A DNA stretch of 64,000 nt from Petrolisthes cinctipes (Eukaryota > Arthropoda > Malacostraca > Decapoda > Porcellanidae), in assembly GCA_033782935.1 (NCBI GenBank), contig JAWQEG010000286.1, positions 1,749,501 to 1,813,500 of the forward strand, in the 5' to 3' direction. Shown in pieces: positions 34,914-45,670 of the stretch. The first letter of the stretch is position 1, and each line of letters begins with the position of its first letter. The notes below the pieces were generated by a model. The model saw only the letters and a program-made list of their open reading frames with translations. It made no database searches and was not told the DNA's origin. The translations under genes were made by a program, and so were the position numbers.

Positions 34914-35257
34914 AAATTTGTCATTATTTATTGTCATTATTAAATTTGTCAATATATTAAATTTGTTATTATTAAATTTGTTATTATTAAATTTGTCGTT
35001 ATTAAATTTCTCATTATTAAATCTGTCATTATTAAATTTGTCATTATTAAATTTGTCATTAAATCTGTCATTATTAATTGTTATAATATTAAATCTGTCA
35101 TTATTAAATTTGTCAATATATTAAATTTGTCAATATATTAAATTTGTCATTATTAAATTTGTCATTATTACATTTGTCATTATTAAATTTATCATTATTA
35201 TATTTGTTCATTATTAAATTTATCGTTTTTAAATTTGTCATTATTAATTGTCAATAT

Positions 35258-35259
<2 letters not shown>
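34914..35259 (-). repeat. 15-bp satellite array, reverse orientation (left inner arm, part 4)
   Basis: Short final stretch of reverse-oriented units before the palindromic centre. Its last unit, TTAATTGTCAATATTAAT, is mirrored at 40079-40096, where the forward array begins. Confidence 0.93.

Positions 35260-35260
<1 letters not shown>

Positions 35261-35320
<60 letters not shown>
35261..35320. repeat. (GA)n microsatellite plus GTGTGAGAGA repeats
   Basis: About 60 bp of pure GA followed to about 35500 by degenerate GTGTGTGAGAGAGA motifs. Mirrored at about 39840-40077 by CT and ACAC tracts. Confidence 0.95.
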
Positions 35321-35324
<4 letters not shown>

Positions 35325-35607
35325 ATGTGTATGTGAGAGAGAGAAAGATAGAGAGAGATTGATGTGTGTATGTGAGAGAGAGACTGTGTGTGAGAGATAG
35401 ATAGAGAGAGACTGTGTGTGTGTGAGAGAGAAATAAATTGTGTGAGAGAGAAAGATAGATTTCGTGTGTGTGTGAAAACGATAGACTGTGTGTGTGTGTG
35501 TGTGTAAAAATATATATGATATTTTAAAAACAATTTGTAAATTAATAAATATATAAATAAATATAGATTTAAAAATAGATTATTATTTGTCCCTCCTTTT
35601 CTTCTAT

Positions 35608-35610
<3 letters not shown>

Positions 35611-35690
<80 letters not shown>
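35611..35690. repeat. (CT)n microsatellite
   Basis: About 80 bp of pure CT. The mirror tract on the other arm (39673-39714) is a GA run about half as long, so the arms have drifted in length. Confidence 0.95.
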
Positions 35691-35694
<4 letters not shown>

Positions 35695-35755
35695 GCTTAA
35701 ATAATAATGTGTTTAAATTTCCTTAGTAAAAAAGAAATATATAAATATTTAATAA

Positions 35756-35878
35756 TTATCCCATGAAATAAATGGGTTTAATATTAATTATCCAATGAAA
35801 TAAATGGGTTTAATATGAAATTATCCCATGAAATAAATGGGTATATCAATTATCCAATGAAATAAATGGGTTATTAAT
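35756..35878. repeat. Minisatellite with unit AATTATCCCATGAAATAAATGGG, left part
   Basis: Units of about 30-36 bp containing CCCATGAAATAAATGGG, itself an inverted repeat. The array is split by LINE B, resumes at 37984-38165, and is mirrored at about 39475-39612 (CCCATTTATTTCATGGGAT). Confidence 0.9.
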
Positions 35879-37983
35879 TATCTATCTATCTATCTATAGC
35901 TCCGACGCCTCGTTCCCTCCGGGAACTCCCCTCAAGGGGGTGGCCACGGCAGAAGTGTCTCCAGTTCTCCCTGTTCCAACACTCCCTCCTTACTTGTTCA
36001 AGCCCTCCTCTGCCCCTCATGTTTCTCTCCTTTACATACTCTTCCACTCTGTTCTGCCATCTAACCGGAGGTCTGCCTCTTACACCAGGTCCTACAACTT
36101 CACTTCCATACACCTTCTTTACAAATTCCTCGCCTTGCATTCTCTCCACATGTCCATACCATCTCAATGTATTACGTTTCACTCTCTCAACCACTCCACA
36201 CTCAATACCAATTGCCTTCTCACTCATACCACATCTCTCATATACACTCTCATTACTTTCTCCATCCCATCTAGTAAGTCCACATGCTCCTCTCAAGTAA
36301 CTCATTTCCACAGCACCTATTCTAGACTGATGCGCCCTATTCCATGTCCATGTCTCCGACGCATATGTCAGTGTTGGCAGGATTATACTATTTCGTAGTC
36401 CCCTTTTCACTTCCATACTCACACTTCTACCCTTCATAATCCTCCCCAGTGATCCTATGACCTGTCTACCCTTCACTGCTCTCTCCCTAATTTCTCCTTC
36501 CATACTTCCATGTTTACACATAACTGTACCCAGGTACTTAAACTCCTTCACTTCCTCCATCCTCTCACCCCTCAGAGTTATCTCACACTTCGTCCCAGTT
36601 GGTACAGCCACTCTGTAAGGTGTAGCAAAGTCAATCACTTCAGTTTCTGCTCTTTCAAATACCATCACTTTACTTTTACCCACATTCACCTTCAATTTCC
36701 TTCGTTTACACACAGACTGAAATTCGTCCACCACTCTCTGCAAATTCCTTTCACTCTCAGCCATCAGCACAGTGTCATCCGCAAACAAACTTGCCACCAG
36801 GGACCAATTTGCTTCATTCAACCTCAACTTCACCCCCAGACCATTCACTTTGGCTTTCACCTCTCTCATACAACCATCCATATATATATTGAACAGCCAT
36901 GGTGACATAACACACCCCTGTCTCAGCCCTACACTAATATTAAAACTCTCACTTAGATCACCCTCTACCCGTACACATGCTTTTGCATCTGCATAAAAAG
37001 CCTCAATGCCTTTCAGTAAAGGCCCCCCAACTCCATAAATTCTCAACACCTCTGTCATAGCTTTCCTATCAACTCTATCATATGCCTTCTCCAAGTCCAT
37101 GAAGGCAGCATACAACTTCTTACCCTTCCCAATATACTTCTCCACTATTGATTTTAATGCAAATATTTGGTCCACACATCCTCTACCCTTTCTGAACCCT
37201 CCCTGCTCCTCACTAACTTTATTCCCTGTTACTTCCATCAGTCTCTCAGTCAGAACCTTCCCGTAAACCTTCCCCGGTACACTAAGAAGGCTTATTCCCC
37301 TATAGCTACCACACTCCTCCTTACTTCCCTTCCCCTTATACAAAGGTACAATTATGGCTCTCCTCCAATCCTCTGGCACCTCTCCCTGCCTCCAGGCCAA
37401 TGTACATATAAGCAACATCCACTCCACCACTACCTCCCCCCCACACTTTAACATTTCAGCAGTTATCCCATCCACCCCTGGTGCCTTTCCCATCTTCAAC
37501 TTTCTTATTGCTTTCCTAACCTCTTCCCTTCCTAAATCTCCCTGTACACCCTGTCGTCTACCACCTGCCTCCATCCCCATGCATGTCACCACCGCCTCCC
37601 CTCCCATCCCCCCATTCATCAGACCATCAAAATGCCTCTTCCACACTTCTTTCACTTCCTCACTTCTACTCACAGTAACTCCATCCTCTCTCTTCATTCT
37701 CACACTACCAGACTTTCCTTCTCCTCTTTCTCTTTTAACCTCCTTCCAGAATAATTTCTTGTTCTCTTTAAACTTTTCACTCAGCTTCATACCAAACTCC
37801 TCATCCACTCTCCTTTTACTCTCACTCACCATCATTTTCACTTGTCTCTTACACACATTATATTCTCTTTTCCATCTCTCTCTCACTTCTTCCGGCACAT
37901 TCCTCTGTAGTGTTCTCCGATATGCCTTCCTCTTATCCTCTACAGCATCTTTCACTTCTTCTGTCCACCAAGCACTCCCTTTC
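35879..37983 (-). mobile_element. RTE-like LINE copy B, 5'-truncated
   Basis: Inserted in the AATTATCCC minisatellite. It ends 3' with a (TAGA)n tail (35879-35897 as TCTATCTATC on the plus strand) and is truncated 5' before the endonuclease. It is the best preserved of the three copies. Confidence 0.9.
35886..37955 (-). CDS. RTE-like LINE reverse transcriptase (endonuclease domain missing)
   Basis: A 689-residue ORF without stops. The frame is already open upstream of the first ATG (KKGSAWWTEEVKDAVEDK), so the annotated start is only the first methionine. RT blocks in order: KAPGVDGITAEMLK, YRGISLLSVPGK, QGGFRKGRG, AAFMDLEKAYDRVDRK (first catalytic Asp), GLRQGCVMSPWLFN, SLFADDTVLMAES (catalytic Asp pair) and LKVNVGKSKVMVF. 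Next comes the RTE-type tail with TYASETWTWNRA, RWYGHVERM and GRPPVRWQNRV. RTE elements normally carry an N-terminal AP-like endonuclease, which is lost here but partly kept in copy D. The copy is coding-intact over RT but not autonomous. Confidence 0.9.
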   Translation of the reverse strand: MKDAVEDKRKAYRRTLQRNVPEEVRERWKREYNVCKRQVKMMVSESKRRVDEEFGMKLSEKFKENKKLFWKEVKRERGEGKSGSVRMKREDGVTVSRSEEVKEVWKRHFDGLMNGGMGGEAVVTCMGMEAGGRRQGVQGDLGREEVRKAIRKLKMGKAPGVDGITAEMLKCGGEVVVEWMLLICTLAWRQGEVPEDWRRAIIVPLYKGKGSKEECGSYRGISLLSVPGKVYGKVLTERLMEVTGNKVSEEQGGFRKGRGCVDQIFALKSIVEKYIGKGKKLYAAFMDLEKAYDRVDRKAMTEVLRIYGVGGPLLKGIEAFYADAKACVRVEGDLSESFNISVGLRQGCVMSPWLFNIYMDGCMREVKAKVNGLGVKLRLNEANWSLVASLFADDTVLMAESERNLQRVVDEFQSVCKRRKLKVNVGKSKVMVFERAETEVIDFATPYRVAVPTGTKCEITLRGERMEEVKEFKYLGTVMCKHGSMEGEIRERAVKGRQVIGSLGRIMKGRSVSMEVKRGLRNSIILPTLTYASETWTWNRAHQSRIGAVEMSYLRGACGLTRWDGESNESVYERCGMSEKAIGIECGVVERVKRNTLRWYGHVERMQGEEFVKKVYGSEVVGPGVRGRPPVRWQNRVEEYVKERNMRGRGGLEQVRRECWNRENWRHFCRGHPLEGSSRRERGVGAIDR

Positions 37984-38165
37984 TTAATTATCCCATGAAA
38001 TAAAAGGGTTTAATATTAATTAATTATCCCCTGAAATAAATGGGTTATTAATTATCCCATAAAATAAATGGGTTTAATATTAATTAATTATCCCATGATA
38101 TTAATTGGGTTAATATTAATAAATTATCCCATGAAATAAATGGGTTTAATATTTATTAATAATTA
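37984..38165. repeat. Minisatellite AATTATCCCATGAAATAAATGGG, right part
   Basis: Continuation of the array interrupted by LINE B. Five or so units with drift (CCCCTGAAATAAATGGG, CCCATAAAATAAATGGG). Confidence 0.9.
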
Positions 38166-38400
38166 ATTAAGGTGTAAAGAAATAAGAAATAAATAATTCA
38201 GGTGTTGAAAAAATTATCATAAAAATAAACGAAAAAATAAAAGAGTCTGCTAAAATTATACCATTTTCTTTTATTAATAAACCTATGTAAATTGGTGTCA
38301 ATATTGGAGCAACTTGATTCCTCCAAACTATTCCAGGCAACAGGGGAGAGAGAGATAGAGAGAATCTTGGTTCAAAATTAATCTTTGAATGGCAGTCCAT

Positions 38401-39232
38401 AAACAGGGGTTACTGAGTTGTGTAACCCTCCCCCCAACCCCCCATCCCCCCTACATATACCCGCTCCTTCACATCCATGCCCCTACCCCCCCTAACACCA
38501 TACCCTCCACCCCACTCCCCTACCCCCCCACCTTGAGAGAGAGAAAGAGAGAATTCTGAGGCCAAATTTTTTTCCTTCAATAGCAATTCATAAACAGGGT
38601 TACTGAGTGGTCTTACCCTCCCCCCTACCCCCCATCCCCCTATACATACCCCCTCCCTCACATCCATGCCCCTACCCCACCTAACATAATACCTCTCACC
38701 CCGCTTCCCTACCCCATCCCTTGATTATTGTATAATGACACCAACCACCAGCTTCAAATGAACCAGCTTTGAATGTGTGAATCAGCTTCGAATGAATCAA
38801 CTTGGTGAACCATTTTATAGGGGGTGTAGGGAAGGGTTTGGGTTGGGTGGTTGGGGAGGTATGGGGGGAGAGAGACAGAATGAGTTGATGTTGGTGTTAA
38901 TTCGAAGCTGGTTTACTCATTCGAAGCTACCACCCCCCCTCCACGTCTAAGGGTGGTAGAGACATGGGTGTTAGGGAGGGGGGATGAGTAGAGTGGTTGG
39001 GGGGTAGGGGGGAGGGTAAGACAACTCAGTAACCATTGTTATGAAGTGCTATTGAAAGGAAACATTTTGGCCCCAGAATTCTCTCTCTTTCTCTCTCTCT
39101 CAAGGGGGGGTATGGGTGGAGTTTGGGGGGTTTGGTGTTACAGGGGGTAGGGACATGGGTGGGAGGGAGGGGGTATGTGTAAGGGGAATGGGGGGTTGGG
39201 GGGAGGGTTACACAACTCAGTAACCCCTGTTT
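38401..39232. repeat. Central C-rich/G-rich inverted blocks
   Basis: The left side has C-rich blocks (CCCCCCAACCCCCCATCCCCCC) separated by TTGAGAGAGAGAAAGAGAGAATTCTG. The right side has the G-rich mirror. Around the centre (38750-38930) short TCGAAGCTG/TTCGAATGA motifs repeat in both orientations. The G-rich strand could form quadruplexes; ORFs here are low complexity and not supported. Confidence 0.75.
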
Positions 39233-39474
39233 ATGGACTGCCATTCAAAAATTAATTTTGAACCAAGATTCTCTCTATCTCTCTCTCTCTCCTGTTGCCT
39301 GGAATAGTTTGGAGGAATCAAGTTGTTCCAATATTGACACCAATTTACATAGGTTTATTAATCAAAGAAAATGGTATAATTTTAGCAGACTCTTTTATTG
39401 TTTCGTTTTTTTTTATAATAATTTTTTCAACAAATTAATTGTTATTTTTATTTCTTTACACCTTAATTAATTAT

Positions 39475-39612
39475 TGATAAATATTAAACCCATTTATTTC
39501 ATGGGATAATTAATATTAAACTCATTTATTTCATGGGATAATTAATATTAAACCCCTTTATTTCATGGGATAATTAATTAATATTAAACCCATTTATTTT
39601 ATGGGATAATTA
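39475..39612. repeat. Minisatellite CCCATTTATTTCATGGGAT, mirror arm
   Basis: Four units of about 32 bp, inverted relative to 35756-38165. It contains no LINE, which shows that LINE B inserted after the palindrome formed. Confidence 0.9.
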
Positions 39613-39670
39613 ATTAATATTTATATATTTCTTTTTTACTAAGGAAAGTTAAACACATTATTATTTAAGC

Positions 39671-39717
<47 letters not shown>

Positions 39718-40078
39718 ATAGAAGAAAAGGAGGGACAAATAATAATCTATTTTTAAATCTTTATTTATTTATATTTTTATTAATTTACAAATTGTTTTTA
39801 TAATATCATATATATTTTTACACACACACAGTCTATCGCTTTCACAGACACACGAAATCTATCTTTCTCTCTCACACAATTTATTTCTCTCTCTCACACA
39901 CACACACTCTCTCTCTCTATCTATCTCTCACACACAGTCTCTCTCTATCTATCTCTCACATACACACATCAATCTCTCTCTATCTTTCTCACACAGTCTC
40001 TCTCTCTCTCTCTCACATACACATTAATCTCTCTCTCTCTTTATTACACACACAGTCTCTCTCTCACATACACACACA

Positions 40079-40330
40079 TTAATATTGACAATTAATAATG
40101 AAAAATTTAATGTAGATAAATTTAATAATGACAAATATAATAATGATAAGTTTAATAATGACAAATTTAATAATGACAAATTTAATAATGATAAATTTAA
40201 TAATGACAAATTTACTTATGACCAATTCAATAATGACAAATTTAATATATTGACAATTAAATAATGACAAATTAAATAATGACAAATTAAATAATAACAA
40301 ATTTAATAATGACAAACTAAATAATAACAA
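40079..40330 (+). repeat. 15-bp satellite array, forward orientation (right inner arm, part 1)
   Basis: Forward-oriented units starting at the mirror point of 35259. It ends with AAATAATAACAA (40319-40330), which is repeated at 41425-41436 after the Penelope insertion. Confidence 0.93.
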
Positions 40331-40416
40331 TGGTGGTGAAATCACACTGTCGTGATGATCATAAACGGTGAATAAAACCCACTCTTGTTGACGGAAATAA
40401 TATATTAATCCAAACA

Positions 40417-40445
40417 GTTTCGGTGGTCACTGCCACCATCTTCAG
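40417..40445 (-). ncRNA. Hammerhead-ribozyme-like core in Penelope element 1
   Basis: Minus strand reads CTGAAGA, T, stem GGTGG, loop CAGTGA, stem CCACC, GAAAC. This is the CUGANGA box, helix II and GAAA box of a hammerhead ribozyme, a feature reported for Penelope-like elements. Stem I and the cleavage-site partner are not convincingly placed. Confidence 0.5.
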
Positions 40446-40579
40446 TGGTCTAGCGAGAAGTAAGGAATGACATAGATAGTACATAGGTATGAACTTATAT
40501 ACAGTTTGTGGAGGGGGGAGGGAAGGAGGTGTCAGTGGGATGGGGTAGAAGGAGGTGTCGGTGTAATTTGTTCATTCAT

Positions 40580-41307
40580 TACTATTCGTATCATCATTCG
40601 GCCACAAAATTGTCTGTCATCTCATTCATGTTCCTTAGAGCTCTCAGAATTTGCAGTCCAGAGCATATACATGAAGAAAATCAGCTGATTTGGAAAATCT
40701 TTCAAAATGGTTCATAAAAAAAGCCTACCTTAAAGCAAGGCAATCTCACTATGCTCCAAAAAACCCCACCACACAAATGAAACGTTTTCTCACATTGCCT
40801 TACATCTCTGATTTGAGTATGGTGAGGTCTATTTGTCACACAAGTTATGTAAATATAGCCTTTAAATACACCTCAACTATTAAATCAAAGTTAGTAAAAA
40901 ACAAATTTAGAACCCCGACAGAAGCAGGGATATATAAAATTCCATGCAAAGATTGTGAACTAGTTTACATAGGAGAGACTGGCCGAAACCTAGAAACTAG
41001 AATTAAGGAATATAAATATCCCACTAAGACGTGTAATTTAAACAATGCTATTTTTAACCATGTTTGTAATGCCAATCATAGAATTGATTGGCAAGGTAGC
41101 CATCTGATATATAAAAGCAACGACTTTAGAAAACGTAAGATAATCGAATCAATGTGCATTGAAAAATACCGCAATTTAAACCTTAGTTATGGTATGTATA
41201 AATTAGACCCAATAATGAGATCCTTGGTAGAAATGTCCCTTCCCTCACCACACACACCTCACCTCACCTTACCTCACCCACACCTAGGTGACGCCCAAGG
41301 GGATTAA
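40580..41307 (+). pseudogene. Penelope RT C-terminus plus GIY-YIG endonuclease (frameshifted)
   Basis: Read in two frames. The first (to about 40715) carries SYHHSATKLSVIS and FLRALRICSPEHI, the conserved segment after the RT palm. The second (40690-41307) continues WFIKKAYLKARQSHYAPK and leads into the endonuclease with GIYKIPCKDCELVYIGETGR, an R-x-KE-x-K block, N-x2-I-F-x-H and a late Glu (IIESMCIEKY). These are the GIY-YIG residues of Penelope elements, including the linked CxxC. The RT catalytic motifs are missing, so it is non-functional. Confidence 0.88.
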
Positions 41308-41424
41308 CACGTGACCTGCCCTCACCGACACCTCCTTCTACCCCATCCCACTGACACCTCCTTCCCTCCCCCCTCCACAAACTGTATATAAGTTCATACC
41401 TATGTACTATCTATGTCATTCCTT

Positions 41425-42825
41425 AAATAATAACAAATTTAATAATGACAAATTTAATAATGACAGATTTAATAATGACAGATTTATTAATGACAGATTT
41501 ATTAATGACAGATTTAATAATGACAGATTTAATAATGACAAATTTAATAATGACAGATTTAATAATGACAAATTTAATAATGATAAATTAAATAATGACA
41601 AATTTAATAATGACAAATTTAATGACGACAATTAATAATGACAAATTTAATAATGACAAATTAAATAATGACAAATTAAATAATGACAGATTTAATAATG
41701 ACAGATTTAATAATGACATATTTAATAATGACAAATTTAATAATGACAAATTTAAAAATGACAAAGTTAATAATGACAAATTTAATAATGACAAATTTAA
41801 TATATTGAAAATTAATCATGAAAAATTTAATAATGACAAATTTAATAACGGAAAATTTAATAATGACAAATTTAATAATGACAAATTTCATAATAACAAA
41901 TTTCATAATGACAAATTTAATAATGACTGATTTAATAATGACAGATTTAATAATGACAAATTTAATAATGATAAATTTAATAATGACAAATTAAATAATG
42001 ACAAATTTAATAATGACAAATTTAATGACGACAAAATTATTAATGACAAATTTAATAATGACATTTAATGACATATATTATAATGGCAAATTTTAAAAAT
42101 GACAAATTTATTAATGACAAATTTTATAATGACAAATTAATATATAGACAATTAATAATGACAAATTTAATAATGACAAATTTACTATATTGACAATTAA
42201 TAATAACAAATTTAATAATGACAGATTTAATAATGACAAATTTAATAATGACAAATTTAATAGTGACAAATTTAATAATGACAAATTTAATGACAAATTT
42301 AATGACAAATTTAATAATGAAAAATTTAATTACGATAAATTTTATAAAGACAAATTTAATAATGACAAATTTTATAATGACAAATTTAATAATGACAAAT
42401 TTAATAATGACAAATTTAATAATGACAAATTTAATAATGACAAATTTAATAATGACAAATTTAATAATGACAAATTTAATAATGACAAATTTAATATATT
42501 GACAATTATTAATGACAAATTTAATAACGACAAAATTAATATATGGACAATTAATAATGACAAATTTAATATATTGACAAATTTAATAATGACAGATTTA
42601 ACAATGTCAGATTCAATAATTACAAATTTAATAATGACAAATTAAATAATGACAAATATAATAATGACAAATTTAATAATGACAAATTTAATATACTGAC
42701 AATTAATAATGACAAATTTAATATTGACAAATTTAATATATTGACAATTAATAATGACAAATTAAATAATGACAAATTAAATAATGACAAATATAATAAT
42801 GACAGATTTAATAATGACATATTTA
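41425..42825 (+). repeat. 15-bp satellite array, forward orientation (right inner arm, part 2)
   Basis: Forward units. About 42360-42490 is a very regular run of consensus repeats. The 41630-42060 stretch is the mirror of parts of 30900-31750 in the left arm (for example GTGCATAAATTTC-type and ATTAATCATGAAAAATTT variants occur on both sides). It ends at the TAGA-type tail of LINE D. Confidence 0.95.
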
Positions 42826-45670
42826 ATCTATCTATCTATCTATAGCTCTGACTCCTCGTTCCCTCCGGGAACTCACCCCAAGGGGGTGGCCACGGCAGAA
42901 GTGTCTCCAGTTCTCCCTGTTTCAACACTCCCTCCTTACTTGATCAAGCCCTCCTCTGCTCCTCACGTTTCTCTCCTTTACATACTCTTCCACTCTGTTC
43001 TGCCATCTAACCGGCGGTCTGCCTCTCACACCAGGTAACACAACTTCACTTCCATACACCTTCTTTACAAATTCCTCGCCTTGCATTCTCTCCACATGTC
43101 CAAACCATCTCAGTGTATCACGTTTCACTCTCTCAACCACTTCCCACTCAATACCAATTGCCTTCTCACTCATACCACATCTCTCGTATACTCTTTCATT
43201 TCTTTCTCCATCCCATCTAGACACCCCACATGCTCCTCTCAAGTAACTCATTTCCACAGCACCTATTCTAGATTGATGCGCCCTACTCCATGTCCATGTT
43301 TCTGATGCATATGTCAGTGTCGGCAGGATTATACTAGTTTTTCAGACCCCTTTTCACCTCCATACTCACACTTCTACCCTTCATAATCCTTCCCAATGAT
43401 CCTATGACCTGTCTACCTTTCACTGCTCTCTCCCTAATTTCTCCTTCCATACTTCCATGTTTACACAGAACTGTACCCAGGTACTTAAATTCCTTCACTT
43501 CCTCCATCCTCTCACCCCTCAGAGTTATCTCACCTTTAGTCCCAGTTGGTACTCACACTCTGTAAGGTGTAGCAAAGTCAATCACTTCAGTTTCTGCTCT
43601 CTCATACACCATCGCTTTTTTTTTGCCAACATTCACCTTCAGTTTCCTTCGTTTACACACAGACTGAAATTCGTCTACCACTCTCTGTAACTCCCTTTCA
43701 CTCTCAGCCATCAACACAGTGTCATACGCAAATAAACTTCAAGGACCAATTTGCTTCATTTAGCCTCAACTTCACCTCCAGACCATTCACTTTGGCTTTC
43801 ATCTCTCTCATACAACCATCCATATATATATTGAACAACCATGGTGACATAACACATCCCTGTCTCAGCCCTACACTAATATTAAAACTCTCACTTAGAT
43901 CACCCTCTTCCCGTACACATGCTTTTGCACCTGCATAGAAGGCCTCAATGCCTTTCAGCAAAAACCCCCCAACACCATAAATTCTCAACACCTCTGACAT
44001 AGCTTTCCTATCAACCCTATCGTATGCCTTCTCCAAGTCCATGAAGGCAGCATACAACTTTCTACCCTTCCTAATATATTTCTCCACTATTGATTTTAAT
44101 GCATATATTTGGTCCACACATCCTCTACCCTTTCTGAACCCTCCCTGCTCCTCACTAACTCTATTCCCTGTTACTTCAATCAGTCTTTCAGTAAGAACCT
44201 TCCCATATACCTTCCCCGGTACACTAAGAAGGCTTATTCCCCTATAACTACCACACTCCTCCTTATTCCCCTTCCCCTTATAGAAAGGTACAATTATGGC
44301 TCTCCTCCAATCCTCTGGCACCTCTCCCTGCCTCCAAACCAATGTGCATATAAGCAACATCCACTCCACCACTACCTCCTCCCCACACTTTAACATTTCA
44401 GCAGATATCCCATACACCCCCGGTGCCATCCCCATCTTCAACTTCCCTATTGCTTTCCTTACCACTTCCCTTTCTAATTCTCCCTGTACATCCTGTTGTC
44501 TACCACCTGCCTCCATCCCCATGCATGTCACCACCGCCTTCCCTCCCGTCCCCCCATTCATCAGACCATCAAAATGTCTCTTCCACACTTCTTTCACTTC
44601 CTCACTTCTACTCACAGTAACTCCATCCTATCTTTTCATTCTCACACTGCCAGACTTTTCTTCTCCTCATTCTCTTTAAACTTTTCACTCAGTTTCCTGC
44701 CAAACTCCTCATCCACTCTCCTTTTACTCTCACTCACCATCCTCTTCACTTGTCTCTTACATACATTATATTCTCTCCCACCTCTCTTTCACTTCTTCTG
44801 ACACATTCCTCTGTAATGTTCTCCTATATGCCTTCCTTTTCTCCTTTACGGCATCTTTCACTTCTTCTGACCACCAAACACTCCCTTTCTTGCCCCTCTT
44901 CTGTGACTTATATCCCACTACCTCTGCTGCTGTCTTCAATACTATTGTCTTAAACATTTTATACATATCATTCACTCCCACTCCCTCCCCCATACTCAGC
45001 CTTGCATCCTCCATCATCTCACCCACCCTCCTCTTATATACCTCTCTGTACTCAGTGTCATTTAATCTTCCACTTGCCACCTGCCTCTTGCTCTCCCCTT
45101 CATCCCTCCTACAGTACTCCCACTTAACCCTGACCTTCATCCTTACTAGGACAGCAAAATGGTCAGAGCACTGAACCATTCCTCTCTCTACTTTCGCATC
45201 CATCACATCTTTCCCTAGTCTTTCATCCACTGCTATATAATCAATTAAACTCTTTTGTTCTCCTCTATCATCCCTTCTCCTCCATGTATACCGGTGGATC
45301 ATCTTGTGCTCAAAGAAGGTGTTAGCCAAGAACAACCCCCTCTCAGCACAGACGTCCACCAGATATTCACCATTCTCATTCACTCATTCCACACCCCATT
45401 TACCAACAATACTTCCTACTCTCTCATTTCCTACTTTCCCATTCATATCACCCATCATTACAATTTTCCTCCCACTCTCAAACTTCCTCAAACACCCATT
45501 CAACTTCCAGAAATCTCTCATTTTCTCTCTCCCCGCCTTATTCCTCTCATTCACAGGTGCATACGCACACACCCATGCATACTTAACCAAACCAATCTTT
45601 CCTGTCATCCATGCCACTCTCGTCCCACACCATCCATGTCCATCTACTCTCTTCCATACCCTTGGTGCTA
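42826..45670 (-). pseudogene. RTE-like LINE copy D with partial endonuclease, frameshifted
   Basis: Minus strand, ending 3' in a TCTATCTATCTATAG tail. From the 5' side, an AP-type endonuclease piece (about 45660-45384) carries VCAYAPVNERN and VMMGDMNGKVG. The next piece (45383-44766) carries RYTWRR, LIDYIAVDER and QCSDHFAVLVR, which gives the terminal SDH motif. RT follows at 44615-43722 with GISAEMLK and MDLEKAYDRVD. The C-terminal RW-GHVERM and RPPVRWQ blocks lie at 43257-42922. Several frame breaks, including one at the catalytic FADD region (about 43730), make it dead. The very 5' end of the endonuclease is missing where the satellite starts. It lies exactly where the satellite changes orientation. 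Confidence 0.88.

Larger units (their letters stand above)
35260..40078. repeat. Imperfect palindromic centre of the foldback
   Basis: Left and right halves match as inverted copies around a centre near 38.82 kb. Examples: GGCAGTCCATAAACAGG at about 38391 against its reverse complement at about 39228-39244. Also GATTATTATTTGTCCCTCC at 35577 against 39735-39753, and TTCGTGCTTAAATAATAATG at 35691 against 39659-39678. In order outward from the centre come C-rich 'CCCTACCCCC' blocks, GA/CT tracts, AATTATCCCATGAAATAAATGGG minisatellite, (CT)n/(GA)n tracts, and GTGTGAGAGA repeats. The left half carries LINE B. No credible gene lies in the palindrome itself. Confidence 0.85.
40331..41424 (+). mobile_element. 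Penelope-like element 1, 5'-truncated
   Basis: Flanked by a 12-bp direct repeat AAATAATAACAA. Inside, about 110 bp at 40455-40565 are inverted at 41312-41424 (for example CTCCACAAACTGTATATAAG), as in Penelope elements with inverted terminal repeats. Between them is the 3' part of a Penelope polymerase. A hammerhead-like motif lies at 40417-40445 on the minus strand. The flanking repeat lies in satellite DNA, so chance similarity cannot be fully excluded. Confidence 0.82.

Noticed and set aside
35198..35533. Ser/His-rich ORF across GA and GTGT tracts
   Set aside because: Pure microsatellite translation.
36019..37998. Plus-strand ORFs opposite LINE B
   Set aside because: Antisense shadows of the RT frame; the same pattern recurs opposite copies A and D.
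38410..39244. Gly/Pro-rich ORFs in the palindromic centre
   Set aside because: Low-complexity translations of G-rich and C-rich blocks, mirrored on both arms.
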